Assembly: GCA_011009095.1 (NCBI GenBank)
Contig: VTPC01089963.1
Location: 201,264-265,263, forward strand
Origin: Ignelater luminosus
Lineage: Eukaryota > Arthropoda > Insecta > Coleoptera > Elateridae
Direction of reading: 5' to 3'
Length of the DNA: 64,000 nucleotides
Shown: piece after piece, positions 10,590 to 22,180 of the stretch
Numbering within the stretch: position 1 is the stretch's first letter
Layout: every line of letters begins with the position of its first letter
The notes under the pieces: generated by a model
The model's input: the letters and a program-made list of their open reading frames with translations, nothing else
Database searches by the model: none
Told to the model about the DNA's origin: nothing
Position numbers and translations under genes: made by a program

Positions 10590-13024
10590 TAATCTGCACG
10601 TCTTCCTGCTCCCGTCATCGAACCCACCGCGTCGGCCATCATGAGCTACGTACTCAATTCCTTCAACCCAAGAGCCTCCGCATCCCAAATCACCATCATT
10701 ACCGCTTACCTTCAGTCCCGAGCCCTCCCCCACCTCTGCCCCCGCCACCCATTTCTAATTTGCCAGCTACATACCCAAATTCTATTTGGAAATCACAGGA
10801 CTCATTCCCAAGGAAGTTACCGTCTGCCCTAATGGTACGGCAAAGATAACCTCCCATCAAAATGGAATACATGCCAAGCTTGTCACCTTGAGCCATCAGC
10901 AGCCTCCACGACTCACAAGTCGCAGCCTTCTCCTCGTCCCTTCTAAACCCCTAAATCTTCCTGCGTTCTTCTGGGTGTTGAACTCGACACCACCGTGGAG
11001 GACGTGTGTAAAACCCTTCGAGAACAGCAACTCCATTAGGTCCAAAGCGACGGATAGGGAGACGAAACTCGTGCGGGTTATCACGGCTAGTCGAGAATCA
11101 TTCGACCGACTCCTGAGCGGTGGTGTCCACGTTTGCAGGGTGGAACCATCCTACGCAGCCAAACCACAACCAGTGTAGTGCGGTCGCTGCCTCAAATTTC
11201 ACAACCCCACCTCTCGCTGTCCCGTGAGGCAGCTTGTTTGCGTCTCCACCTCTAAGCCTAATACCACATACGGATGTAACAACTACGGAGGTGATCACGA
11301 ACTCGTCAACCCCCAGCCCGCGTCCTCCTCAAGCCCGCCGACGAGCCATTCAACTCCGACATCCAAAACTTCGTTTCCTTCTTTCTCAACTTCATTTTCA
11401 ACACTTTTCCTACCTAACGTCAATACGTGCAGTCCATTCTTACTTCCATCATCCGGCAGTTCTTCGGACTGCACGTCTCCCTATCCTACTTCAGGAATTT
11501 GGTGCACGTCACCGTTTCTTAAATCCTTTCTTTCCCTCCTGTTTATCTAAAATCCGCACAGAGACTCATCTTTTTTGGATTCCGCATCGTGAGGAAAGAA
11601 GCCCTCCTATCATTGCCCCCAGGCACCGTGCAGGTGTCGCTCTCGTCATACGCAGTAGCCTACCCAGCTCCCACTTCGACATTTCCGCCAAACACTCGGA
11701 CTTGTATTGCTGCGCCGCCATCGTCCACGGCCCTTCCGGTACCGTTCACATCTTTTCTTTGTACATTCCTCCCGACGATTCCTTTCCGGTCGATTTCTTC
11801 GAGTCCGTAGCTTTTCTCCAAAGAGCCGTCGTGATGAGCAACTTCAACGACAGGCACACGGTCTCCGGGGACAGGTACACAAATCCGAAGGAAAAAATCC
11901 ATGTCTCAGTGTCTCTTACGGCTTGCTCTATTCCGCATTCCCAATACAAGCCCCACTCTAATCAATTACAGAGGATCGTCGATTATTGACCACATTCTGG
12001 TCACCGACAATCTTACCCCTTACTTTTCAAGCCAGCCGCCATTGCCACCTCCCACACGAGCGATCATCTGCCCTTTGTCACCAACTCCATGCTATTCCAA
12101 CTCTCAGCTGGTGGGACCTTTCTGGACATAGAGCGCGCGTTCGACAAGGTTTGGTACAAGGGGCTTCTTTAAAAGCTTCTCGTCGGGTTCCCTTCTCAGT
12201 TCGTGCGCACCATCCGAAGTTTCCCAATCTGCGCCGCCACTGGTACAACTCTCCCGCGTCACATTTCGAGGGAGTAAGAATTCATCTCATCCCCGCTTTT
12301 GTTTATCTTCTATTGCCACGGCATTCCACGACCTCAGAATAGATTTACCGACTCCGTGCTTTGAGCAACATTGCTCTCTTTTGCCGCCGCTTCCGGTAAT
12401 CTGTAGCGCGACCTCGCGCATCTGGATTTCTCGTTCCAGCGGTTAGTATCAGTCCGAACCCCAACAAGACCCAAGGGATTCTTTTCAAACACCCGAACCT
12501 GGGCATAAAACAGAACCTCTTGGATAACAACGTTCATCTTGAATTGTGGGGCAGCTGCCTCCGATTGTCTCTCATCACCGCGCCGTGTATTTTGACATCA
12601 TGTTTCCTAACAACCTTTCTCAGAATCAAGAAACCAACCGATGCTGCGACATTGCCTAGCAGCGTAGCTACCTCCCTCCATACCTACAGAACATTCGTCC
12701 GCCCCGTCTTGGATTATCGTTTCATCTGCTTCGGAGCTGCCGCGCCCAGACTCGTGGAGTTGCTTTATAAAAAGGAGAGGGCCGTGTGTCGGAGGTTGCT
12801 TGGACTGGATCGCTTTTAGATCCCAGATTCGCCTCTCCCTGCGTGCGGCTTTGTGAAGAGGGCCATCGGCCAGAATCGAACCGCCGCTCTCGACACTTTG
12901 AAAACTCCCCCTTGTCTCATTCCAGGAAATACAAGAAGAAGCTTAAACACCCTCTAGCTATTCTCTTCGTCCAGTTTCGCAGCAGCAGGGACAATTATGA
13001 TTTGACCTTTGACTTTGACCTTGC
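10590..13024 (+). mobile_element. Broken, internally deleted Jockey-like LINE copy
   Basis: This copy belongs to the same family as the element at 37.8-43.2 kb on the other strand. It preserves an ORF1 part with RSKATDRETKLVRV near 11040 and a first zinc knuckle CGRCLKFHNPTSRC near 11180. It then shows ORF2 endonuclease pieces (GVALVIRSSLPSS near 11635, VHIFSLYIPPDDSFPVDFFE near 11745, SDHLPFVT near 12061). The sequence jumps almost directly to RT motif A (FLDIERAFDKVW near 12118), so several hundred codons are deleted. The C-terminal match (FVRPVLDYRF; ERAVCRRLLGLDRF) runs to about 12950. Stops and frameshifts are frequent. The 3' end, GATTTGACCTTTGACTTTG (12997-13015), resembles the GATTGACTTGACTTGAC tail of the intact copy. 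Confidence 0.8.
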
Positions 13025-13029
13025 TTTGG

Positions 13030-14750
13030 AAATTGTCCTTGTTTTCAATTTTTTTGTTTAAAAACAGCAGAATTATCTTTAAGTTTTTAGAATCTAGTGT
13101 TGCCTTGATACCCTGAGTAGAATTTGTCACCCTGGTCGCTGAAAGCTTCCTCTACCGTGCTTTAGACGTCCCCTGGGAATCGTGGACTACCCATACTCTT
13201 TAGGTTGGTTCTGCGATGAATACCTGTCAGTATTATTTGCTTGGCCGTCCGACACCGCTCTCCACCACCCTGGCTCATGGACACCCAGTGGTGTAATTTT
13301 GTAAAGAACATTTCTGTTCTTCACCATATTTTACGAACAAAGCTCTGTGACTGCTGCATCGTGTTGGCTAAATGCCTTTCGGCAATAACTCATAACATAT
13401 TGTTTTGAAGATATACTAATTCTTGAAGCAATGCCCCAGACATCACTGGACTTTGGATTCCGCGGCGTGCATATTCCATCGGTTTATTACGACAAAGGTT
13501 CCAGTCAATGACGAAGACATCCACTCATGCGGTTGGCTGGCACTCACCACGATCGCGAGGGGACATCTGGGTACGCGAATATTGCAGACGGATCAGTGTC
13601 TTGTGTTTTGCGAAAGGACGAGAACATTGTCTGGCGCTTCATTTACCACCTCTTCATTACTACCACTCGAGACAGTTTGCCATCCTGATTCAAGAATGTA
13701 GGGTCTCTGGTCTGGGATGTTGTTTTGCTACCTACCTCGGTCATCACTTGGAATGGGGCGAAATACATGCACCACAGCGACTTGGATGTCTAAATTTATT
13801 CTAGATGTCTGCGGTAAGACCTACCTCCATGTCTGTTAACGCCTCATTTTGCCGTCCGACACATTACACTGCCGCTTCTCAACTGGACGTCAACTTGACT
13901 GAGCCTAAGTCCAGATTGCTGCGATTGGCGAATCCCATACAACTCAATACCAGCTGATGGTGGGAGTATGTCGTGCCGTCTGCTTTGTATAGGCCATCCA
14001 TCACCATTATCATCGCGTCTATTTACCAAGTCTCCTGTACCACTTGTCGGTTCACTTGATGACCGAAGAGGAGATTATTTTTCTTTTGTTTTAATTTTTA
14101 TTCCCTTTTTTTATTTGATTTGGTTCTTTTTATTTGTTTGATTTCTTCGTATACTGAAATAAAACAAAAGTATTTGTTTTAAAAGCAGAGGATCTGGTTG
14201 AAAGAGAAAGTTTACGGTTCTGGAAAAACTTGATAAATTCTCGAGGAGGTCTTGTTTACTGCAGATCTGGTTAATGCTGGTGGCTGCTTGAAGTGAACTG
14301 AGGTCCTGCTGAAGCAAGCGAATCTTAAACGTTAAAAAGCCGTCGAAGTTTATTTTATGACATTCTTACTTTGTGGTGACAACAAGACTTTTCCATCTAC
14401 ACTACACTATATTTTTTGTGTGAAAAATTTATCAAGGTTATCATCATTCTACTTACATATATGAGATGGTTCTTCTTTGGTTGACGTTCTAGAATTTTTT
14501 GTAAACAATGTTGAAAGGCAACAAAAATTCGTTAGTAATTTCTGCAAACGTTATTTTGACCTTGCTGTTAAAAAGTATTGGTGTGATTTACAAAAGCTTT
14601 TGCTTCATTACTAGAAAAAGCAGGGTGGGTCTGCGCCACATTTTTGCTAATTATATTTGTTTTATGATACCAGTACAGTAACTACAGTTTCATTATTAAT
14701 ACAAAATTATTGAAAAGTACGATTTTATACGATTTATGTACAGACACACG
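13030..14750. other. Unclassified, moderately GC-richer then AT-rich DNA
   Basis: From 13.1 to 14.05 kb base composition is less AT-rich than the flanks, suggesting another degraded element. Open frames at 13423-13701, 13508-13804 and minus 13844-14029 overlap one another in different frames. A faint resemblance to Tc1-like transposase C-termini was not strong enough to call. From 14.1 kb onward nothing is seen. Confidence 0.4.
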
Positions 14751-14756
14751 CTACAG

Positions 14757-14762
14757 CTTTAA
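14757..14762 (-). terminator. Possible poly(A) signal of the LIM gene
   Basis: On the minus strand an ATTAAA variant lies about 35 bp after the stop codon of the LIM/Cys-rich gene. A weak call. Confidence 0.35.
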
Positions 14763-14796
14763 TAACAGACGAGATAATATGGGTAAAAGATAAATG

Positions 14797-16781
14797 TTAA
14801 GTTGGTGTTTGTAAAGATGCTCCATAACCATAACCCTGAGGACCAAAGAATTTACCGTGACAACCTGTAAAGAAAGTTTAATAATAATTACGTCAACAAA
14901 TAGAGATATTTTAAAGTAATAATTGCTTACACTTGCAATATATTTCACCTTGGCCTTCACAGGCATTTGTAACTTCTAAAGGTTTACGGCAGCAGAAGCA
15001 AGAAAAGCAGCAACTGTGGAAAGCGCCCCCCGAAGCCATTATTTTTTCGGCTGCATACACCTAGAATAAATTTTAAAAGCAATAAAATGCATCATTAGTA
15101 TAAGTCTTTGTTTCTTGTATACACTTCCATAAAAAGTACCTTCCGTCCGCATCTTCGACATCTAGGAGTGTTATGACAAATAGCCTGTCGTCGTCTATAA
15201 TTAAGATCACAGTTACATGGCTTAGATGCACAACATGAACAATATTTTACAGGAGGTGATCCCGGAAAATAGCATATTCTTTCTGGGGGAGGCGGTTCGC
15301 AACATCTCAGGGGAGGATAACATATGGGTCTTCTTGGTGGTGCACGATATGGTATACATGGTTCACAGCATGAGTCCGCACACGGCGAACATAGAAAACA
15401 TTTAGGTTGACATGGTTTCGATGTACCGCATTTTGATGGTGGACAGCATCTAGACGGTGGACAACATTTAGGTGATGGTGTGCAGCTCTTAGGTGGCGGA
15501 CAACATTTGGGAGGGGAACAGCAGTTGGATGGAGGACAGCAGTTGGGTGGAGGACATTTAGACGATCCGCAAAGCTTCGGCGGATAACAGTTTTTTGGTG
15601 GCGTGCAATCTAAGATGGCACAAGGATTGCAGGCTTTTCCACATCCTTTACACGCACAACAGTAATCACAGCTTAAATGCAGAAACTATATTATAATTAA
15701 ATAAAGCTCTTATGCTTCTAATTATTAAAAGTACTTAGTATTTTGTGCAACTACTAATTACAGTTTTATGTTTTTGCATCCTGAATACATTACCAAAACT
15801 ACAAACTATTAAAAAGAATACAAAACAAATTTCAAAGCAACTTTAGGAATCAGAATACTAATACTAACTTGGTTTCACAACATTTTTTATGATTTCTACT
15901 GTAATAGTTGGAAGTTTCTCTCGGAATGGGTGTGGTACATGCTGACACCGGCCTTGTCCGGCAACAAGGAGCAGGACTGCATCTTCTCGAACCACAGCAG
16001 GGACTACAAGATCTATATCTAGACATGCAGGAAGGTGGCGTATAATCGTCCTGGTTGTAAAAATTCAATGTCAAGAACTGATTGTATAGGATTAAATTGT
16101 TTATATTAAAAAAAACAGTTACCAAACAAAGAGCAATACAATTATTACACTTTTTTTCTATACAAGCTGGCTGCAAGCAGTAGGTTTCCGCTCTGCGACA
16201 ACAAACTTGTGGTCTTGACCTTGTCCTTACAATTATAGGCTTACAACAGCACGAGCATATAAATTTCGGTTCGCAATCGCAGCGCGCCTGACAAGGATCG
16301 CAAGGTTCATAACACAAATCGTTATAATCACAACACCGATTGCAAAGTTCACAACAAGGGCTGCAAGGATCTTTAGTGAAAATACAGCACCTGCTGCAGG
16401 GGTCGCAACTGGTTTTACAGATTTCCTTACACGGACTGTCGCAAGGGCTGCAAAGTGCCTTGCAAGATACGCAAGTAGTACAACATGAATCGCAGTCTAG
16501 TTTGCAAGGATTGACACAACGCAAGGAGCAACAAGGACTAGGTAGACAGCAAGAATGGTAACATGCGTTACAATATAGCTCCCCGTTATGTACCCTGGCT
16601 CTACACCCTTCCAATAACTTTCTGCACTTATCTAAAAAGTAACAATTAGTAAAGACAATTATCGTATGGTAATCGAAGATGAATTACAGCAGCTAAAGCA
16701 AAACGTATGCCAGATTTTATTGCAAGCAATTTTTGCTTCGGTTACATAAACTTCTCTGCCACAACGGGCACAACAGTGCAT
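14797..16781 (-). CDS. Two-LIM-domain protein with long Cys/Pro-rich linker
   Basis: Six exons on the minus strand: 16781-16688, 16631-16123, 16050-15869, 15671-15140, 15060-14931 and 14864-14797. All five introns (56, 72, 196, 79 and 66 nt) are GT-AG and every phase joins cleanly, giving 504 residues with no stop. LIM1 has ligands C4, C7, H25, C28, C31, C34, C52, C55; LIM2 has C433, C436, H454, C457, C460, C463, C481, C484. Both fit C-X2-C-X17-H-X2-C-X2-C-X2-C-X17-C-X2-C exactly. LIM2 (VYAAEKIMASGG, then GKFFGPQGYGYG) is of the cysteine-rich/muscle LIM protein type, which usually scaffolds at muscle Z-discs or in the nucleus. Between the domains lie 377 residues packed with CC, CPPS, PCDPC and similar runs. 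By my count about 112 of 504 residues are cysteine. Normal CRP/MLP linkers are far shorter and not cysteine-rich. The first in-frame ATG after an upstream TGA was chosen as start (gtaaaATGC context); an extra upstream exon is possible. The linker suggests metal binding or a disulphide-rich structural (perhaps sperm-tail-like) role, which is inference only. Confidence 0.85.
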
Positions 16782-19200
16782 TTTACCATGAACATTGATG
16801 TAAAAAAGCTTTCAATTCGCTGCAAAATAGTAACTATAAATACCTTGGAAGTGGTGTCTTTTTCAAAAAAGAATTATTTGTTTGTCTGACAGATCACGAG
16901 AATTTTGACAATAATTTTTGAAGATTAAAAATTTTTTATAATTAGATTTAGATTTCCTGGTTGCTAGGCATATTCTTTCCAATAACAGTAACTAGATCTC
17001 AAGATAAATCAGCTCACAATCAACATTTCTGAAAAAAAAATGCTTTAATGCTCAATACAGTATAAACAAAGTTTGCTCCATGTACTGCACTAATATTGCT
17101 CTATTTTTTTCTATTTCCTTTCGTAAGGCTAACTAGTAGAAATAAAAACGGATTACAAATTATAATGTAGTTAAAATACTTGATAATACAAGACTCAAAT
17201 GGATCTTGCAAAAAACTAATTTAGTTGGATACGATATTAAAGCCGAAGAAAAACGTTCAAGATGAGGTGTCAGCATCTTTACGAGTATACAGAAGAAAGG
17301 AACGACCGGAACGAAAGCAAAATAAGAAGCAAGCGACAGAAGACCTGAGGTTTACATCATGTCAGAGGCGGGAATCTTCTGATTTGAAGAAGAAAAACTT
17401 AAACTTAAAACAATGAAATCAGATCTAAGACGAGCAGATCATTCTGAAATCTACCACCAAAAAGTACTTGTCAAAGCTCAATTTTCTGACTTTCATAAAT
17501 ATCCATCTTAATTAGTTGTACTTTAGAGACCTAAAAACTATGGCAAGCTTCTATTCTATCCACAAGATTTGCTTTCTTCCTGGTATCAAGGAGAATTAAT
17601 ATAGGAAAAACTAATCTTTCTCAAGAAACCTTCTTAGAGATGTAGTCGATATGGCTGACACATCTGAGATCCTTTCTGACAGTATCACCAACGATGAAAA
17701 ACCACCTTGGAGAACGACAAAGGTAACGTTAATATCGTCTCGACTATTTCATCTCTGTGCTGAAAAAGTTATTTCTATGAATACCATAGTATGTCGTAAC
17801 TAAACCTGAAAGCAAGATAGTCACACTTATAAACTTCCCAGACCTTTTACAAGAGAGGTTAACAGCGGCTAATTTTAAGAGGCAGTTCTTCTTCAACCAG
17901 TCTTCATCATCATAGGATACAGTCAATTATGTTTTGTTTTAGTTACATTAGACTCTCTCTATGTTAGCACATTAGCTTATTTCTAACCTTACTTTGCAGC
18001 CTAGAGAGATATACTTGTCAGTTCTGTTAGTAGAGCTCGGGCAACACGCGTCATCGAACTACATCAACCAATCAAATGTCTCAAGTATGTCTGCCTGGAG
18101 CATAAACAAGGCAGTTCAGTGTCCCCTTTTCGCGTAGATTAGATAGTTTCTTGTGAAGCTTTTCACTTGGAAGTTTTCTTAAACTTATCCCAGAATATTT
18201 AAAAGTCTACGATGACGCTAGTTTGCATTCATTTTTGTCCTCAGCTCTTTCTAATATTTGAATTGAGTTCTTTAAATGTTTGGTTTTGGTATGTGAAAAA
18301 CGTCTTCATTATCTTTTTTAATGGTAAACAAAAGCAAATCCTGTAGATATTCCTACAGTATTTAAATAATCAATATCTAGTTTAGAGGCTCTTTCTTTTT
18401 CAATTTCTTCAAAACCTATGGTCATCTAAAATATTTAGTGTACTAATGACCTTCCTACATGGACGGATACCGCAACGCAATTTGATAAATCTGGATCTTG
18501 AACAGTAGGTATAGGATTAAAACACACATATAAAGTACTAAGTGCTCTATCAGTTTACCAAGTCTTTTGTGAAAAACGTTACTAACAAGAGATGACTTTC
18601 TACGCGACGCTATTATCTGCCCTTTTAAAATTTGAGATTGTCAGAAGAATTTTCTTTGTTTTAAGCGATGAAATTGTGGATATATTGGGTGACGAACCAC
18701 ACAATGAGCCTATGAAATGTTCAGTAGCAACTTTAAAACTAAACAAAAATTCAAAAGTCTCCACTGCTTGGAAACTTGACACACACCCGCAACATTAAAC
18801 ACCCAATCCTAATGATCTTTCCCGTATTGAAATTCCTAAGTATGTTCGTAGTAGCCTAAAAATTTGTCTCATTCGTTTTGGTATTAGGAAAAACAAGTAT
18901 ATTTTACAATTGTAGTAGTCAACCATCAGACTCTTAGTTCGTTTTGAAACCAATACTACTTTGGATTATACATGTTTTTCTTTTATTCGCGTTAAAGGGA
19001 GCTCCAATGTTCTATTGTACTGCTTTGAAAAATGAAATTTCTGTGTTTCTACTAGCATAATTATTTACTTCTCATATTAAATAGTACATGGCGATTAATT
19101 TATAAACATAAAAAGATTCTTAAGTTGTACAATTCTTACAGAGTGTGTGTGCATTATTAGAAGCGAAGATCTTTTATGGGCAACTTTTCTGGATGCTGAA
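16782..19200. other. Intergenic DNA, no supported gene
   Basis: AT-rich. Small frames at 17225-17416 (very Lys/Glu/Arg-rich) and 18592-18798 have no recognised motif. The 17.2-18.8 kb stretch is slightly less AT-rich and may be an old element, but nothing specific can be said. The first part includes the probable promoter of the minus-strand LIM gene. Confidence 0.45.
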
Positions 19201-19242
19201 GATCTATTATTCCCGGCAGAAAACATAGATTGAAAAAAGTCA

Positions 19243-19700
19243 CTAATTGTTCACACATCTTTGTTTGCCAAAACAACTGTGTCTATATAAAAAGTCCACA
19301 CTCTTTAACTTTGTATTATACGTATCTTGAGATTCTTGAATTACTGCTCTTTCGTGATCTTGTCCCCAAGGCGTAGCAAAATTTTCAGAGAAAGTGGAAT
19401 CTAAAGTACTTTTTATTAAATTACCACAATGGGTACCTTTCCGCAATTTACATATACTACAAAAATTCAATGCCACAAGCGTATGGATCTTTCTTGTCTC
19501 CAAAACAGATTATTTTGCTGCCCTAGTGTTTGTTGTTCCATCTCGATACATTCTTCTTGCGATTTTTCCAAACTTTCTAAAAACTCCCTTTTCTTATTTG
19601 CATATTCTTCTTCAGTTAAAGCATAATCCAATACATCTCTGTATTCTGTGTCGGGTGGGTTAAAACTTGTTTTTGGTTTCTTATACGGTTTCGTTTCACG
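19243..19700 (-). pseudogene. YqaJ-type exonuclease-like fragment
   Basis: In the minus direction one frame from about 19700 reads TEYRDVLDYALTEEEYANKK, then a helical stretch, then QTLGQQNNLFWRQERSIRL. A frameshift near 19495 leads to LVALNFCSICKLRKGTHCGN and NLIKSTL. In YqaJ/lambda-exonuclease-like proteins common in arthropod genomes, the order is a helical lead-in, Q(S/T)...W..ER..R(L/I)TAS.FG.ICK(R/L)R, then C..LVK.IL. The later acidic catalytic residues are not clearly retained, and a stop follows at the 19243 end. Such genes are multicopy and often carried by mobile elements; this one is dead. Confidence 0.5.
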
Positions 19701-20229
19701 ATGTTTCTGAGTCGTATATGGCTGTGGAAGAATGACAGTTTGAGTACTGTAAACCTGGCTGTTTATCTATTAACTCGGCTTGTAAAATCTTATTGATGCT
19801 TAATGTGCTTTAAGGTTATGATTTTATGACAGTTTAACCTCACGCTGTTGTTTTTTTTTTTACAAAACGATACTAATCGGTACTAAACGTTTATGCAAAA
19901 TTTTTGATCGTGCAACAGCACCATATACAGCCACAAGTACGACAGTTTAAAAAAAAGAAAACCCTTGCAACCTAACAAAATGAAAGCATGGCCTGTTACG
20001 ACCCAGAAACATCGTGAACGGAGTATAGCTGTTTTTTGTTTTAGGCGAATGAGTTTTTTGGTGTGTTGACCAGGACTGTGATCTACAGCTTTTTTGTGTA
20101 TTTCACGAGCTAAGTCTAAGTCCAGTTTTGTTCATTAGTAGATTTGGCTTCAGTACAGAAATATTTAGCGCAACAAGCGTGATCTCCAACTAAATAAAGA
20201 TTATTTTTATTTTTTTTAATTTAAATTAT

Positions 20230-20800
20230 ACAGAGTGTCCAAGATAAGAATGCACAGCATGGGGATCTTGGAAACGGTAAGAGATACAGCAACAGTTAAA
20301 TGGGATGAAAGTTGGCTATTTATAGGACCTTTTTGTTGGCGTTTGCAAAATCTAGATATCTTAGATAGTTTCAGAGATATTTAAAAAAAGTAGATTTCTT
20401 GATTTTCGTTATTATTTTTTTTTCTTTATTTGAAGAGATATTGGAAAACTAAAACCACTTTTCCATTGCCACTTTTTGTTCTCTATTAAAATACGCTAAC
20501 AAAATTTCTGTACAACATTTCGGTTCCGAGTAACCATTATCAACCTCATTTTTTTAAATAGGCGTAAAAACAAACAAAAAATTAATATCGCACTAGCCAG
20601 CGAACAGACAATAAATGACCCTCGGCGTGCTCTTTCGAAATTTCCCATTCTGGCTTCGCTTCCAAACGAACAGCCCCCTATCACCAACAACATACCTGGT
20701 GTTCCGCTTACTTTCAAGCTCAGGGAAAATGAGCATAAACAAGACGGATTCTTACAATCAATGTAACGGTAGCCAAGTCTACTCGTTACAAGATGATTGT
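20230..20800. other. Unassigned repeat-like DNA
   Basis: It begins with ACAGAGTGTCCAAGATAAG (about 20231-20249), a CAGRGTGTCC-type sequence I recall as common at insect repeat ends. A minus frame at 20496-20864 and a plus frame at 20615-20809 overlap and match nothing known. Boundaries could not be set. Confidence 0.3.
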
Positions 20801-21145
20801 TCTTCTTGAACAACACCGCGTCTATGGTTTTGCTCTTGTGATGAACAACTAATAATCTCATCATCTTTAATATAATCGCTACTTTTGCTGCCGCTATCTT
20901 TATCGATGTTGGTGCTTATAGTAATCAAATCAGTTGAAGAGAATGGTTGTTTTTCTTGGACAACGTTGCGCCTATTGGTTTGCCCTTGTGATGAAGTAGA
21001 CGGTTCGTTTGCTGTTTAAACTTTTTGCGTTATTCATTTTTTAGTAGAGAGTTTGGCCATTCGTATTTCTTTCATTTTACGTTGGATAATTTTGCGTTTT
21101 AAAGCTCTTGTCAATCTGGGCATTTCAGTAGCGTTCTTGCAAACT
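20785..21145 (-). pseudogene. Unrecognised coding relic with an internal repeat
   Basis: On the minus strand the translation gives a basic helical piece (LTRALKRKIIQRKMKEIRMA), then two copies of a motif SSQxQxNRRxVVQExQ about 148 bp apart (DNA copies at about 20791-20850 and 20939-21000). The motif is preserved in frame between them, with stops around. It lies upstream of the YqaJ-like fragment on the same strand and may be part of the same element. No function is recognised. Confidence 0.35.
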
Positions 21146-21149
21146 ACTA

Positions 21150-22180
21150 TAACATTTTTGTAATCTAATAAATTTCACAATTAACGTTTCTGTTGCACTT
21201 TATACTTTTGAAACAACTTTACGTGCTAACTATTTAACACCACTTGTTGATCTTTCAGCGTCTAACAATGAAGTCTACTATCAAGCGGAAATTGGTTTAC
21301 CACCTGCTGGTGTTAAAAGTCTTAACTAAATTGTCACCCAATAAAAGGTCCCATGTAATGTTTTTGACTGTAAATCTGAAATTGTTTAAATTTACTTTTG
21401 CGCCTGGTAGGTTATTTATTCTTTTGTGGTTGTTTATTGCAGTTTAAGACTAGAACGTTCGCCAAATCATCTGAGAAGTTTGAATTGATTGTGGCATAGG
21501 TAGTCCGTCACAGATTGGTTATCACCAAACCCGAAGTGTGGTTATTACTGAAGCATATTCAATATGCATCTTGATATTGCATGTGATTACTGCGCACAAA
21601 GTACGATACAGTTTTATGACCGTCATTAAGTATAGTCAACAATGATTTTACTAATCCACGTTTCTGTTAAACACTAAAAAACAGGTTTCTACTCTGATAA
21701 AAAGATCTCCGTCTTCAACATTCTATCTAAGTGTGACTGAATGCTAAGATCAATAACAGAAACATTTTTTACATTTTTTTGATTTTGGGTCATCAGGGTC
21801 TATAGCTTTCTTTAAATGTCTGTTGTAAATAGTTACTTTAAGGTTGCTTATAAACTGCTCACAAGTTGCTGCCAAAAAGATTTTTTTCACATAATCAGAA
21901 TTTCAGTTGTGATTTTAAGGTTAAGGAGAGTTATCTGTAGGTACAATAGCTTTGGCACACCTGATATGGGTACATCCTTTTGTGGTTCATGGGTTCCAAC
22001 TATCAGGGATATCCTTAGGCGTTACTTTCTATGCGCTACCTTCTTCTAGTCTTCACCTTTCTCTGAAGTTTGACTTGAATCCTTTAGCATCTTTCAAAAA
22101 TGGGTGGATTTCTGGAAACTGTTTTAATCACTCAAGTAGGCCTCTGATATGAATAATCTGAGTTTGTACCGATTTTCGAG
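21150..22180. other. Intergenic, nothing recognised
   Basis: AT-rich DNA without a supported open frame or structured repeat. Confidence 0.5.

Noticed and set aside
13400-14060. Possible Tc1-like transposase C-terminus
   Set aside because: Only faint pattern resemblance (IP...SM spacing); catalytic blocks were not found in any frame.
16340-16561. Plus-strand 73-codon Gln/Ser/Leu-rich frame
   Set aside because: It is the antisense of the cysteine-rich exon 2 of the LIM gene; TGC/TGT codons reverse to GCA/ACA-like runs that keep the opposite strand open.
15850-16614. Single-exon 254-codon cysteine-rich gene
   Set aside because: The apparent frame reads through a GT-AG intron (16051-16122) and past a donor at 15868, and starts at a TTG. 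Splicing with flanking exons gives complete LIM domains, so the single-exon reading is wrong.
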